NCBI GenBank assembly: GCA_946055775.1
Contig: CAMGHE010000006.1
Span: 1 to 37,766 of the forward strand
Length of the DNA stretch: 37,766 nt
Direction: 5' to 3'
Source: an uncultured Bacteroidales bacterium
GTDB taxonomy: Bacteria > Bacteroidota > Bacteroidia > Bacteroidales > Bacteroidaceae
Below the pieces are notes generated by a model. The model ran no database searches. It saw only the letters and a program-made list of their open reading frames with translations, and was not told the DNA's origin. Of the stretch, positions 37,575 to 37,766 are shown one piece after another. How positions within the stretch are numbered: the stretch's first letter is position 1; each line of letters opens with the position of its first letter. The position numbers and the translations under genes were made by a program.

Positions 37575-37766
37575 TTAGTTGGATATTTATAATGGTTACT
37601 AAATGTGTCTACCTATATCAGTACAAGACAGGGAACACGATTCCCAAGGGCCTTGGGAAAATTGGGAGGACCGACAAGTTGTCCTTGTTGTCGGATGTTA
37701 TTGTCGGACAACTACATAGGATGATCAATCCATACTGATCACCAGTTCTTCGGCATCGCCCAGTTT

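Larger units (their letters stand above)
36001..37630 (-). mobile_element. IS3-family insertion sequence (IS150-like group), about 1630 bp
   Basis: OrfA/OrfB transposase with imperfect terminal inverted repeats: minus-strand TGTCTTGTACTGATATAGGTAGACACATTT (37630 inward) versus plus-strand TGTCTTTTCCTGATTTCACTAGACACTTTC (36001 inward), 22 of 30 by hand alignment. No clear target-site duplication. Confidence 0.8.

Noticed and set aside
36001-37630. Target-site duplication of the IS
   Set aside because: Left flank ...gcgggc and right flank gggaac... give no convincing 3-4 bp direct duplication.

Overview
This is a Bacteroidales-type chromosomal segment, probably Prevotella-like judging from gene content and TAnnTTTGC promoter boxes. 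Left to right it holds: the N-terminal fragment of a BspA-like secreted protein; a queuosine operon (yhhQ-queC-queF, minus strand) with a promoter, a recognisable preQ1-I riboswitch and a UUCG-loop terminator; a full Bat/aerotolerance operon (MoxR, DUF58, DUF4381-like, BatA-E); a PAP2 phosphatase and a putative porin; trxA plus a small acidic protein; a large TamB; L-serine dehydratase, class-3 FBPase, a GH20 hexosaminidase and an unknown membrane protein; dnaE; thiE-thiC; a thioredoxin-SDR-YgbA operon; and an IS3-family element with a -1 frameshift site. Most genes are ordinary. The unusual material is non-coding. First, the IS3 element has an asymmetric end of about 275 bp: four terminal-repeat-like motifs spaced 33/32/32 bp, then two ~44-nt direct repeats flanking a strong hairpin, then a terminator-like stem on the + strand. 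Second, a 22-bp tandem array stops exactly at the IS edge and does not resume on the other side. Third, a modular palindromic repeat family occurs in three intergenic regions (about 14.8, 20.5 and 27.7 kb), and one copy abuts a tamB reading frame that has no upstream ATG.
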